Below are positions 12,126 through 22,323 of a DNA stretch of 64,000 nucleotides, piece by piece. Numbering within the stretch: the stretch's first letter is position 1; each line of letters opens with the position of its first letter. Source of the DNA: Helianthus annuus (Eukaryota > Streptophyta > Magnoliopsida > Asterales > Asteraceae); NCBI RefSeq assembly GCF_002127325.2, contig NC_035440.2:72291819-72355818 (forward strand), given 5' to 3'. The notes under the pieces were generated by a model that was not told where the DNA came from, did not search any database, and was given only the letters and a program-made list of their open reading frames with translations. A program made the position numbers and the translations under genes.

Positions 12126-12299
12126 TTCGATCGTAGCGAACTAGGATTCTTTCTCGAGTCTAGACTACGATCATTAGGGCTCTCACGAAAATGTTTTCAA
12201 ACATGTTTACATTGCATACACAAAACGTCCAGATCCAGGGAACAAACATTTTTACAAACAAAAGGCATAAAACACATTTCAAGGTTATGTTTATGGTTC

Positions 12300-12402
12300 A
12301 GTCTGAGAGGCTGGGTAGTTCAGTTTGAGAAACTAGGGAGGTTTAGTCTGAGAGGCTAGGTAGTTTAGTCTGAGAGGCTGGGTAGGATAGTCTGGGAAGA
12401 CT
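12300..12402 (+). repeat. Array of five mini-hairpins in the D leader
   Basis: Units start at 12300, 12322, 12345, 12367 and 12389, a 22-base period with one extra base. Each is a five-base inverted repeat around a three-base loop (four in the last). Stem variants AGTCT/AGGCT, AGTTT/AAACT and AGTCT/AGACT all still pair as RNA, including one full C-G to U-A exchange. The homologous array of F (36709-36875) has eight units. It lies between the primer site and the first ORF, where packaging or dimerisation signals of retroelement RNA usually lie; function is inferred. Confidence 0.85.
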
Positions 12403-12498
12403 AGGATGAATACATGCTTACATTGTTACTGCTTACGTGCTTATTTGATGATTGTTGATATATGTGCATATGTTGTGGTTGTTTTGATTACAGACACC

Positions 12499-13997
12499 AT
12501 GTCCTCATCTGAGAGTGAGCTGTCAGATACTGTAGACCCTATGGCCATAGTTTCAGACGATGAGATTGTCCCGGACCCTGAGATTTTAACCTCTGACACT
12601 GAGAGTAGCGATGGCAATGATTTCCAGCCGTTTGCTTTACCCGACTTTGGCGACATACCGCATTCTGATGGTCCACTTGACGAGGATCCATCCTATTCCT
12701 GATCTTATCATCCTCGGACATCCCGACGATGAGCAGGCCGTGGTCCCGATCCTCACCCGTCTTCCTCTTGCGGCTTTTCCTTTCGAAGATCTGCCTTTTG
12801 ATGCCATGTCTGATGACGATATCGATCTTTTTATTGAGGGTTCCGCCTGAGGAGGCCCAGGGTGATGGAGCTCTAGTCGATGATGTCATTGGTGTTCCGC
12901 TTATTGAGATTCTGATCATTGAGATTTCATCTGATCATTCTAGTCCTGATTCATTCGAGTCGGTGTCATCTACTACTTTGCACGCACTAGGATTGCAGCG
13001 TTATCCCACTGATTCCGATTCTGACACAGCTATGTCTGCCACACCTGTTCCTCCACAGGACTTCGAGTTTGATGAATAGTTTGATCCTGACATTGATCCT
13101 GAGCATGAGATTGACTTCGTTCCCGACGATCAGCTTTTTGATATACCCGCTGATCTTGAGCTGGCACCAGCCGACCCTGAGCCTATGCTTGCACCCGAGC
13201 CTATACCTGCTCACAATCCTCTGCCTGAGCATGACCCTGTACCTATTGGGTTACCTGTTGTTGCACCCCTTGTACCCGATCCGATCCCTGCAGCCGCTGA
13301 CCATGCTCCTTTTGCTGATCAGATAGATCCCCGTTACGCATTCACCCGCAATGGGTGGATAGAGGACGATGATGACTTGCCTCCTTTTGTTGAGCCTATT
13401 ATTCCCCCACCTACACCTACACAAGCACCTGTTGACGTTGTCCCGTTTCACCCACATGTATCTGATATACACCGCACTGATCTGCCGATCACATTCTTAT
13501 AGGATATCCCTACACCCTGTCCACGGGAAGGACCGTCTAGCCAGCAGCCTGGCCATGTTCCACCTGTGCCAGCAGCTTTTCCCTTCGTGCCACAGTTTAC
13601 ACATACTGCTCCTTTCACTTCTGCACCGTCAGGCGAGCCACTCATATGGTTTCCGCCCAACACTATGCCAGTTTCCGATCCATACCATCCTTCACATTAC
13701 ACTGGTTACACGAGGGATGATTTACTCCTGTCTTTGCAGCTTCAGAAGGAGATGTTGTGTCGTAGAGTCATGGATCTTGAGAGGATTCAACGTCCTCCGC
13801 CTTGTGCATGTCAGTCACCTTTCGCGACTCCACCCACTCCTCTTCTTCCCTACCCAGATTTTGACGTTCGATTCCTTACCATGGAGCAGCAGATTAGTTA
13901 TCTGTTGCGTATCATTCATGCTCTTGAGGAGGAGTTAGCGCACGTGCGCAGTTTGCTTTTCGTTCCTCCACCTCCTCCTCCTCCCCAATCAGCATAG
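12499..13997 (+). pseudogene. Acidic, proline-rich pre-gag ORF of element D (broken)
   Basis: Unknown protein encoded in sense between leader and gag. It begins MSSSESELSD and is rich in Asp, Glu and Pro, with PEPxPAPEP-like runs near 13160-13300. It ends with a short helical stretch (ISYLLRIIHALEEELAHVR), FVPPPPPPP and a stop at 13995-13997. Compared with the F copy (36970-38433), D has a frameshift near 12690, a further shift before 12850, and stops at 13077 (TAG) and 13500 (TAG). The ATG follows a 3' splice-site-like sequence (TTTTGATTACAG, ending 12493) by five bases. No known domain recognised; not a gag, protease or envelope that I can identify. Confidence 0.75.
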
Positions 13998-14370
13998 CAT
14001 GTTTTTGGTTTTATGCAGGTCTCTTACTTTTGGTGAGAGTGTCGCTATTGAGCCCAGATTGCACAGCCTTTTGAAGACCACTTTTGATTTTATGACTGTT
14101 GTAGTTTGATAGGCGATTTGGACAAGGGTGATGTGACCCTATAGTCCCTTTTGATGAATGGTACATTGTAGAACATGTAAAACTGTAATTGTGGTCATCG
14201 ATATATGAAAGCTCAATCGCAACATTCTCATTATATACATTGTTGAATTACTTGTTTGTGTTATGGTTGAAATGTTATGTGTTTACTTACGTTGATAAAA
14301 CTATTACATGTACATGTCATGTACTTACTATACTTATTATGACATGACCGACGCAATCTTCTTATAGAAG

Positions 14371-14484
14371 ATACCTTCGCAAAGAGAAACTCGATTGCCT
14401 ACGACAGAGGCTGAGTTACAAGAACGGATTTCACAAGCGATAGCACAACACGAGGCCCTACGCTCTGAACATAGCGGGGGTACC
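14371..14484 (+). pseudogene. Element D gag, exon 1 (start codon lost, split by E)
   Basis: Matches gag exon 1 of F (38804-38939) codon for codon but the ATG is ATA (14371-14373), a G-to-A change. The frame is otherwise open and encodes a short N-terminal helix-rich segment (TEAELQERISQAIAQHEAL). It is cut by element E at 14484 and continues at 22209-22230, up to the donor of the predicted 93-base intron. Confidence 0.8.
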
Positions 14485-14735
14485 TGATGTGTGTAAAATG
14501 CAACATATAAATTACATCAAATGAGGCATAAAACTAACCCTTTTTAAGTACTAATGTTGGAAAAAGAGTGTTTTTGTCTTCCTTTTGTATTTTCAGGATT
14601 AAATGAGCTCAAATTAACAAAAGAAGCAAAAAGGCAGCTAAATCTAACATAAATACAAGAAAAGGAACATAAGTGGATTGCCCGACCCCTCGACAGCATC
14701 CTCCCAAGCAAAACAGAGAAGGCAGAAGACTGAAC

Positions 14736-14957
14736 ACGCCCCGTGCTCAGCCAGCACGGGGCCGTGCCCAAGAAGCAGCAGATAAAGACAAACCTATAGA
14801 AGCTTCTATTGCCCACCACGGGGCCATGCCCAGTGAACACGGGGGCGTGGCGTAAGTACTGCAGGCGTATTAATTGTAATTGCGAATTACATATAATGAG
14901 GAGAGAGATTGTCACACAGGCACGGGGCCATGCCCAGCGGACACGGGGTTGTGCCCA
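14736..14957 (+). repeat. CACGGGGCCGTG palindromic iterons in LTR E
   Basis: Repeated near-palindromes of the form ACACGGGGCCGTGCCC, at about 14736, 14753, 14816, 14838, 14921 and 14940, ending 16 bases before the TATA box. The 3' LTR has the same set minus one deletion (20825-20990). The same word recurs in the leader and 3' non-coding region of E but nowhere else in the window. Confidence 0.85.
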
Positions 14958-14972
14958 GGCTTCTGTTCAGCC

Positions 14973-14980
14973 TATAAATA
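14973..14980 (+). promoter_or_regulatory. TATA box of LTR E
   Basis: TATAAATA in the context CAGCCTATAAATAGGAGTGC; the 3' LTR keeps it at 21002-21009. Transcription would start about 30 bases downstream, in or before the CCACCAT-rich tract. Confidence 0.7.
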
Positions 14981-15581
14981 GGAGTGCTTGGCTTCATTGC
15001 AACTCATCCCTTGGCACACCACCTCTCTCACACTTTATCCACCATCCACCACCATCACAACACCATCATCCACCACCATCATCCATTATCCATCATAGAG
15101 TGTGTGAGTCGTCTCGGGATCCAAGATTGATCGTAAGAGTTCTTGACAATCAAGGCCATGTTTGCCTAAGTTTCTTACATCACTTGGTCAAGACAAGTGT
15201 TTAGTATAATACTTTTTATTTTTAATCTTTTGCACTTTTTATTTGGTTTTGTATTAATGACTTTAATAACTAGTTGGTTATGTTGAAGGTGATTCTTCCT
15301 TATCGTTTGTCCGTCGTGTCTTGACATTATTTTACTGTCTATATAAAATAAAAGATTTTCACCATTCATATCTCCAAGGTCTATATGGAGGTATGTTGGC
15401 TACCTGGTCGGGGGTTAAGGGAACGGTTTGGTAAGGGTCTTGCCCTTGTTCAGCGTTTAGAGGTCCTGCAAGGGACCTGGGTCAAATTTAGTAGGATCTC
15501 CTTCAATACCCAAAGGTATTGGATGGCGGGGATCCAAACTCTTTGACCCCCTCATAAGTTAACTACTATTAATACTATAAC

Positions 15582-15802
15582 CCGGCTATTTAGGACTGTA
15601 TCCCTGCTGACTCAGACTACTTAGTCGAGGGTAACGTCACCTCCAAAAGAGGGGCCTACCATAATTTGCATTAATAACTTAATTCATTATCTTTCAATAA
15701 TCCAACCCTTTAGGATTGTATCCCTGCTGACTCAAACTACTGGGTTGAGGGTAACGTCGCCTTCAAAAGAGGGGCCTACTACAATAACTAATATAATCTC
15801 TT
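15582..15802 (+). repeat. 121-base duplication within LTR E
   Basis: Two copies of a block running from GTATCCCTGCTGACTCA to AAAAGAGGGGCCTAC, starting near 15591 and 15712. Both copies are kept in the 3' LTR (about 21620 and 21742), so the duplication predates insertion. Confidence 0.85.
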
Positions 15803-16178
15803 AAACAAGTGCAAAAGTGCGAAAATAATCAAAGGTTATACTAATACACGAGTCGGATCCAAGTGATTCATCTTGTCTATGTGTTTTTATTTTTATTTTT
15901 CAGCATTTAGTTAGTTTTATTTTCTTAAAAAAAATCTTTTTCTAACATTTTGATTTGGTTAGACGTTGAGGATAAACCGGTACTAAAAGCTGTTGTGTCC
16001 TTGGACGACCTCGGTATCTTACCAACACTATACTACGTCCACGATGGGTGCACTTGCCCATATGTGTGTTTAGTGTTAGTAAATATCGTGTTTTATATAT
16101 TTAAAACTTGGCTAAAAGTGTAAAAAGGTCTTAAAATATACATTTAAAACATATACACACTTGCACGCATCAAGTTTT

Positions 16179-16196
16179 TGGCGCCGCTGCCGGGGA
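16179..16196 (+). other. Primer-binding site of element E (tRNA-Asp type)
   Basis: TGGCGCCGCTGCCGGGGA, six bases after the LTR end. One base away from the TGGCGCCGTTGCCGGGGA site typical of Athila and Ogre/Tat elements, which pairs with tRNA-Asp. Confidence 0.85.
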
Positions 16197-16298
16197 CACA
16201 AGGATTTTAAGAAAGTTAGGAATCAACGGCCTAATCATATTTTTTATTTTTCTTTATAATTTTTTTGGATTTTCTTAGTTTTTCAGCTTCTGCAGAGC

Positions 16299-16503
16299 TC
16301 AGCACGGGCCGTGCCTGGTCGGACACGGGCCGTGCCCAGCGTTGTTACTGGCAGTTTTTAGTTTTCCAAGTTACAGATGGCTGACCACAGGGCCGTGTCG
16401 GTGCAACACAGGGCCGTGTCCAACTCTCCAGTAACTGGGATCTGGAAAACAATCACTGTAACTCCGACCACGAGCCGTGTTCACTGAGCACGGGGCCGTG
16501 GTG
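16299..16503 (+). repeat. CACGGGCCGTG palindromes in the leader of E
   Basis: Three pairs of near-palindromes (16299-16340, 16384-16421, 16468-16503) such as GGACACGGGCCGTGCCC between primer site and gag. In RNA these would form stable stem-loops. They repeat the LTR word of this element. Confidence 0.8.
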
Positions 16504-16574
16504 AATCTTCTGACCAGCATTCTTTTTTGTTTTTATTGCAGGACTTGGAACCAGACGCCACCCCTACGTAGTGT

Positions 16575-17444
16575 ATGAGCTCCAGTTCTAATAAGGACAT
16601 AAAAGAACCTCTAGAAGAACCCGAACGCTTTCTCAGAAAAAGACTAAAAGCCAAAAACCATGAGAAGGTTTCGGTAAATCCACTTCCAATGGCGGACCAA
16701 CGTACCCTCATGGATTATCTACGGCCCACTGTAGGTAATCTCGGCGCCGCTATCAACGCACCGAATGTTGAAGCCAACAACTTTGAACTTCGGCCGCATT
16801 TGATACAGATGCTTCAAAACTCCGCAACCTTTCATGGGCTTGCGGACGAGGATCCCCATCTACATATTACTATTTTTTTAGAAATATGTTATACTTTTCG
16901 GATCAATGGAGCATCAAATGACGCCATCCGCCTCCGAATGTTTCCTTTTTCACTAAAAGACCGAGCAAAAGCTTGGCTTAATGCCATCCCAGCTGGATCG
17001 GTAAACACCTGGGATGAACTAGCCCAAAAATTTCTATATAAGTATTTCCCTCCCGCTAAAACGGCTAAACTAATGACTGAGATTAATACATATTCACAAG
17101 AGGACGGGGAATCCTTATATGAAACTTGGGAAAGGTTCAAGGAGCTATTGCAAAAGTGTCCACATCACGGCCTTGCGATATGGCAACAAGTATCCACTTT
17201 CTATAATGGGTTGTTGCCACACACAAGGCAGACACTTGACTCTAGCTCCGGGGGACTTTTAGGTAATCGCCGCCCGCATGAAATATATAATCAAATTGAG
17301 GAAATTGCTCAAACCAATTTTCAGTGGCACACTCCCCGAGGCAATAAATCTATTGCCCCGGGCGCCCATAAGGTTGATGAAAGCACTTCTTTACAAGCCC
17401 AAATCGAGGCCCTTTCTTCAAAAATAAAAAAAAATTGGAAATGA
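16575..17444 (+). CDS. Element E gag, N-terminal part
   Basis: Structural gag of an Athila/Tat-like Ty3 element, 289 codons. After a basic N-terminus (about residues 1-35) comes a retrotransposon gag domain at about 80-200, recognisable from the FELRP segment, LFPFSL-like MFPFSLKDRAKAWL and WDELAQKFLYKYFPP. The start is the first ATG after the leader palindromes. The frame ends at TGA 17442-17444, just after nine A residues (17426-17434). The rest of gag continues in the -1 frame from that point, so this is either a mutation in the A run or a frameshift site. Confidence 0.85.
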   Translation: MSSSSNKDIKEPLEEPERFLRKRLKAKNHEKVSVNPLPMADQRTLMDYLRPTVGNLGAAINAPNVEANNFELRPHLIQMLQNSATFHGLADEDPHLHITIFLEICYTFRINGASNDAIRLRMFPFSLKDRAKAWLNAIPAGSVNTWDELAQKFLYKYFPPAKTAKLMTEINTYSQEDGESLYETWERFKELLQKCPHHGLAIWQQVSTFYNGLLPHTRQTLDSSSGGLLGNRRPHEIYNQIEEIAQTNFQWHTPRGNKSIAPGAHKVDESTSLQAQIEALSSKIKKNWK

Positions 17445-18289
17445 CAAAAACAATCTCGGTTATGGCTTGTGAAGGGTGTGGTGGGCCACATGAAAATTGG
17501 AGTTGTATGAAAGAAACAGACGATCAACAAGAGTCGGTAAGCTACATTGATAATAGACCTAGGCCGTCGGGTCCTCCAACGGGCACCTACAACCAAGGAT
17601 GGCGAAATCACCCTAACCTTGGTTGGAGAGAACCCGACAATAGTAGTAACCAACAAAACCAACGAACAAACTTTCAACAACCAAGAAATGAGTCACAAAA
17701 TTTCCCTCAACAACAAGGTGGACGAGAAAGGCTTGAAGATACTATATCTCGCCTCATCTCCGACACTGAAAAGAAAAACTCGGAAAGGTTTCTACAATTA
17801 GAATCAAATTTTAGAAATCAACAAGCTAGTATTCAAAACATAGAAAAACAAATAAGTCAACTAGCCCAAAATTTTTCCGACAGACCACAAGGCGCATTAC
17901 CAAGCAATACCGAAACAAACCCAAAAGCGCAAGTTCATCTCATCACATTACGAAACCGCACCGTGGGTCCTACGGAAGTGCCACAGCCTACCGAGGAGAC
18001 TATACCGCCGCCTCTACAAGAGAAGGGTTCCCCTCCATCACCAGAGCCTACCAAGGCTCCTCGGGTTCCGTACCCCGGTAGGTTAATCCGTCAAAAGACC
18101 AATGAGCAATTCGCAAAATTCGAAAGTCTACTAAAACAATTGCATGTCAACATTCCTTTTGTTGATGTCCTAACCCAAATGCCCAAATACTCTAAGTTCA
18201 TGAGGGACTTCCTCACTCATAAAAGGAAAATTGAAACTTTGCAATTAGTTAACTTAGGCGAAGAATGCTCTGCCCTCGTACTCAACTAA
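17435..18289 (+). CDS. Element E gag, C-terminal part
   Basis: Continues gag in the -1 frame. It opens with a zinc-knuckle-like motif CEGCGGPHENWSC (C-x2-C-x3-H-x4-C, one residue short of the standard spacing). A Gln/Asn-rich stretch follows (about residues 70-100), then a likely coiled coil (IQNIEKQISQLAQNF) and a proline-rich region ending at GRLIRQK. The tail (PFVDVLTQMPKYSKFMRDFL) is typical of the gag-protease junction in Athila/Tat elements. It ends at a TAA (18287-18289), beyond which the frame stays open into the protease. Confidence 0.83.
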   Translation: MEMTKTISVMACEGCGGPHENWSCMKETDDQQESVSYIDNRPRPSGPPTGTYNQGWRNHPNLGWREPDNSSNQQNQRTNFQQPRNESQNFPQQQGGRERLEDTISRLISDTEKKNSERFLQLESNFRNQQASIQNIEKQISQLAQNFSDRPQGALPSNTETNPKAQVHLITLRNRTVGPTEVPQPTEETIPPPLQEKGSPPSPEPTKAPRVPYPGRLIRQKTNEQFAKFESLLKQLHVNIPFVDVLTQMPKYSKFMRDFLTHKRKIETLQLVNLGEECSALVLN

Positions 18290-18808
18290 CTCCCCCAAAA
18301 GAAAATCGATCCCGGAAGCTTCACGATTCCTTGCTCGATCAGGGACTCCCCCGTTCGTAATGCACTAGCCGACCTTGGGGCTAGCATTAACCTCATGCCC
18401 TCATCAATGTTCAAAAGACTCAGCCTAGGAACAACGAGTCCTACAAAAATAAGCATACAACTTGCTGATCGATCCGTCAAATTCCCGCAAGGTGTCATCG
18501 AAAATCTCCTAGTCAAAGTAAACAAATATGTCTACCCGGCCGACTTTGTCATACTCGATATGGAAGAAGACACCGAAGTCCCCCTCATACTAGGGAGACC
18601 ATTTCTCGCCACCGCACAGGCAGTGGTAGACATGAATGACGGAACGCTCACCTTAAGGTACGGGGATGATGAAGTAAAATTCGGGGTTGGGAAGAGAATA
18701 GAGGACGATGACCCGGTCAACTACATGAAGGTTATTGATTCGAGTTTGGATGCTGCTCTCCGACGGTGCAACATGGGATGCAAAACATCCCACTTAGAAA
18801 ATATATAA
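18290..18808 (+). CDS. Element E aspartic protease (retropepsin)
   Basis: Open in frame with the preceding gag part once the single TAA at 18287 is passed. Active site DLGAS (in ALADLGASINLMPSS, near 18373), where a Gly-Ala-Ser motif replaces the more common DTGA/DSGA, as usual for this lineage. A second protease strand is seen at VPLILGRPFLAT (near 18580). About 172 codons to the stop. No ATG close to the start, so translation would come from readthrough, a lost sense codon or an internal ATG (18395). No RT follows. Confidence 0.82.
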   Translation, partial: LPQKKIDPGSFTIPCSIRDSPVRNALADLGASINLMPSSMFKRLSLGTTSPTKISIQLADRSVKFPQGVIENLLVKVNKYVYPADFVILDMEEDTEVPLILGRPFLATAQAVVDMNDGTLTLRYGDDEVKFGVGKRIEDDDPVNYMKVIDSSLDAALRRCNMGCKTSHLENI

Positions 18809-20575
18809 CCTCACCTTGGGTCTAGCCAAGGACCCTTATAAACGTGGCGCACCACGGAGGCATTCCGCGGAACTATCTTTAGTTTAGTTTAATCTATTAG
18901 TTTTAATTTGCAGGAATAAAACACACTCATGGTGGTAAAGGATGATAAGGGAAACGAGAAACATGGCCCCATGCACAAGAACAAGGCCACCCGACAACAA
19001 TTTCTCCATTACAGTAGGTTCCACGGGCCGTGCTCAGCCAACACGGCCCCGTGCTGAACACCCTGCAGAAAAATGCCCAGTTCAGGTAACTGGACACGGG
19101 CCGTGTTCACCAGACACGCCCCCGTGTCCAGGCTTCTGTTACTTTTCTTTAATTATCGTTACTGGCACCTGAACACGGGGCCGTGCCCGGTTACCACGGG
19201 GCCGTGTCCAGACTGCCAGTAACATAAATTTTTGCTTTTAACACCATGTTACACATTCAATCAACCTAAAAATTTATTTTTGGGACACATTGAGGACAAT
19301 GTGTAATTTAAGTGTGGCGGGGATGCTAAAACCTTGAATTTTGCAAGTCCTAATAACAAGCCTTACACGAAACTCTATTGGAACCGCTAATCACCCCAAA
19401 TTTTTTCAAAAATTTTCAATTTTTTTTTACTTGTCTAAAGTTAAGTTGGGAATTCTAAGATTAACAAGGTTATATTTTTACAAATTTACAACCGATAGCG
19501 TCGTGATAAAAAGAACCAACATAAGAAAATTATGAAACGGCATGACAAGCTTAGTTAAAATTCGATTATATATACTTGATCACATAAAAACCCATTCCCA
19601 CAAAAGTGAGTTTTGAGCCTTTATTGAGCATACAAATATACATCTTTACGCTAAATGCTCATTTTTCGTTTCTTGTGTGAATAGCCGCTTGGTTCTTACG
19701 ACTCTAGAACTTGCCAAGACAATTCATTCCCGGTCCTTACCAACTTAAACCCAAGTAAGTAAATGATGGAGGCATTAGGACTAACCCTTTTTCTTTCAAA
19801 ACCATTATTTTTATTTTTATTTTCACCTACCCAAAAACTCCCCCTAGTTAACCCCTTTGAGCCTAAACCTTTTCATTTCTTAACCCAAAACCCTTTTTAC
19901 CCACCAAAAACCCTTTTTATTTTTACCCTTTATTTTAGTAACAAGCTCGGTTTTCGTGTGACTAAAAAAAAAAATTCTTTACAATGAAGTTAGAAATAAA
20001 CAAACAAAGCTCCTGAAAAGCTTGTTTGAAGAAATACTTCATTAAGAATAAAAAGTCACTAAAACAAAATGTTTTACGAAAACTGACGTTTTTTACGATT
20101 TTCGCCCTTTTCTACTAACCACTAACCCAACTACCCACCTTTAGCCCAACCCTTTACCCAAAAAAAAATCCTCTTGATATTTACAAAGGTAAAAATTTAA
20201 AAAGGAGGAGGATTGATTGCCTGGCAAGCCTATGGTAGGAGTAAGTTCCATGCCGCTCTCGAGTGATTCACTAAAAAAGACACCTTCGGCCGAGTGTGAG
20301 TGATTTCTCCCGTGAGGTATGTGAACTTGTATATAAATGGAATTTTAAAAAGGCATGTTATGCCCAAATAAGTAATTTCTCTTATGAAACGTTCTAAATA
20401 AATCATTACGAATAGGATTGTAAATAAATAAAAATAAAACCCAATAAAGATCTTGGATTCCCGACACTCTATGACAAGCCAAAACCTTCTCTTCTACCCG
20501 TTCCATTTGGGAGTGTAAGCCACATATTAAAGAGTTTTGCTTGAGGACAAGCAAAAATTCAAGTGTGGGGATATT
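18809..20575 (+). mobile_element. Element E 3' non-coding region
   Basis: Occupies the place of pol. No coding frame with a known domain. Contains further CACGGGCCGTG palindromes at about 19021-19060, 19093-19130 and 19172-19210, and a pyrimidine-rich stretch near 19785-19935. A stem-loop precedes the polypurine tract (about 20562-20575), which abuts the 3' LTR. Confidence 0.8.
20535..20556 (+). other. Stem-loop before the polypurine tract of E
   Basis: Perfect nine-base inverted repeat TTTTGCTTG / CAAGCAAAA around AGGA, six bases before the purine-rich tract AAGTGTGGGGATATT that leads into the 3' LTR. In position and loop it resembles the AATTTCG-GGA-CGAAATT element of the chromoviruses in this window. 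Confidence 0.8.
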
Positions 20576-22203
20576 TGATGTGTGTAAAATGCAACATATA
20601 ACTTACATCAAATGAGGCATAAAACTAACCCTTTTTAAGTACTAATGTTGGAAAAAGAGTGTTTTTGTCTTCCTTTTGTATTTTCAGGATTAAATGAGCT
20701 CAAATTAACAAAAGAAGCAAAAAGGCAGCTAAATCTAACATAAATACAAGAAAAGGAACATAAGTGGATTGCCCGACCCCTCGACAGCATCCTCCCAAGC
20801 AAAACAGAGAAGGCAGAAGACTGAACACGCCCCGTGCTCAGCCAGCACGGGGCCGTACCCAGTGAACACGGGGGCGTGGCGAAAGTACTGCAGGCGCATT
20901 AATTGTAATTGTGAATTACAATTAATGAGGAGAGAGATTGTCAGATAGGCACGGGGCCATGCCCAGCGGACACGGGGCCGAGCCCAGGCTTCTGTTCAGC
21001 CTATAAATATGAGTGCTTGGCTTCATTGCAACTCATCCCTTGGCACACCACCTCTCTCACACTTCATCCACCATCCACCACCATCACAACACCATCATCC
21101 ACCACCATCATCCATTATCCATCATAGAGTGTGTGAGTCGTCTCGGGATCCAAGATTGATCGTAAGAGTTCTTGACAATCAAGGCCATGTTTGCCTAAGT
21201 CTCTTACATCACTTGGTGAAGACAAGTGTTTAGTATAATACTTTTTATTTTTAATCTTTTGCACTTTTTATTTGGTTTTGTATTAATGACTTTAATAACT
21301 AGTTGCTTATGTTGAAGGTGATTCTTCCTTATCGTTTGTCCGTGGTGTCTTGGCATTATTTTACTGTCTATATAAAATAAAAGATTTTCACCATTCATAT
21401 CTCCACGGTCTATATGGAGGTATGTTGGCTACCTGGTCGGGGGTTAAGGGAACGGTTTGGTAAGGGTCTTGCCCTTGTTCAGCGTTTAGAGGTCCTGCAA
21501 GGGACCTGGGTCAAATTTAGTAGGATCTCCTTCAATACCCAAAGGTATTGGATGGCGGGGATCCAAACTCTTTGACCCCCTTATATGTTAACTACTATTA
21601 ATACTATAACCCGGCTATTTGGGACTGTATCCCTGCTGACTCAGACTACTTAGTCGAGGGTAACGTCACCTCCAAAAGAGGGGCCTACCATAATTTGCAT
21701 TAATAACTTAATTCATTATCTTTCAATAATCCGACCCTTTAGGATTGTATCCTTGATGACTCAAACTACTGGGTTGAGGGTAACGTCGCCTTCAAAAGAG
21801 GGGCCTACTACAATAACTAAGATAATCTCTTAAAAAAGTGCAAAAGTGCGAAAATAATCAAAGGTTATACTAATACACGAGTCGGATCCAAGTGATTCAT
21901 CTTGTCTATCTGTTTTTATTTTTATTTTTTAGCATTTAGTTAGTTTTATTTTCTTAGTTTAAAAATCTTTTTCTAACATTTTGATTTGGTTAGACGTTGA
22001 GGATAAACCGGTACTAGAAGCTCTTGTGTCCTTGGACGACCTCGGTATCTTACCAACACTATAGTACGTCCACGATGGGTGCACTTGCCCATATGTGTGT
22101 TTAGTGTTAGTAAATATCGTGTTTTATAAATTTAAAACTTGGCTAAAAGTGTAAAAAGGGCTTAAAATATACACTTAAAACATATACACACTTGCACGCA
22201 TCA
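20576..22203 (+). mobile_element. 3' LTR of element E
   Basis: 1628 bases, same ends as the 5' copy. It lacks about 60 bases present at roughly 14768-14828 of the 5' LTR, a loss that starts and ends within GGCCGT(G/A)CCC iterons. TATA box at 21002-21009. The duplication GTACC follows. Confidence 0.93.
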
Positions 22204-22230
22204 GTACCTCAGGAAACAACCCACCTCATG

Positions 22231-22323
22231 GTAAGGTTTAAATCACTGAAGACACATTACGTTACATTTGGATATTCCATGTGCGTTCGCTAATGCTTGC
22301 TGTGAATGATGTTGCTTATACAG
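22231..22323 (+). other. Predicted 93-base intron in gag of element D
   Basis: Donor CATG|GTAAGG, acceptor TTATACAG|GC, with a branch-point-like CTAAT about 31 bases upstream of the acceptor. Read through, it would stop gag at a TAA within the first five codons. Removed, it joins the exon ending ...CCACCTCAT-G to GC-TGT-ACC in frame. Element F has an intron of exactly the same length at the same place (38940-39032) with the same in-frame TAA. Confidence 0.72.

Larger units (their letters stand above)
14485..16172 (+). mobile_element. 5' LTR of element E
   Basis: 1688 bases, TGATGTGTGT to ACGCATCA. A TATA box lies at 14973-14980 (TATAAATA), followed by a CA-rich leader with CCACCAT repeats (about 15045-15095). 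GC-rich palindromes crowd the region upstream of the TATA box. Downstream is a 121-base internal duplication (about 15582-15802). Confidence 0.93.
14485..22203 (+). mobile_element. Element E: complete gag-protease-only Ty3 element
   Basis: 7719 bases bounded by LTRs 14485-16172 and 20576-22203, with perfect target duplication GTACC (14480-14484 and 22204-22208) inside gag exon 1 of D. It has a tRNA-Asp primer site, a gag of Athila/Tat style and a retropepsin, but no RT, RNase H or integrase; the space where pol would be is about 1.8 kb of non-coding DNA. LTRs differ by roughly 2-3 % by eye plus a deletion of about 60 bases in the 3' copy, so E is fairly young. It must have been moved by enzymes supplied in trans. 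Confidence 0.95.

Noticed and set aside
12114..12130. tRNA gene at the TGGTATCAGAGC sites
   Set aside because: Only the complement of the tRNA 3' end is present, as a primer-binding site; no cloverleaf. No tRNA gene seen elsewhere.
13369..13938. Alternative 189-codon frame overlapping the pre-gag ORF of D
   Set aside because: Leu/Ser/His-rich +1 reading of the Pro/Glu-rich frame; F supports the other frame.
18809..20575. Captured host gene fragment in place of pol in element E
   Set aside because: Checked for frames and splice-like structure; found only palindromes and low-complexity sequence, nothing resembling an exon.
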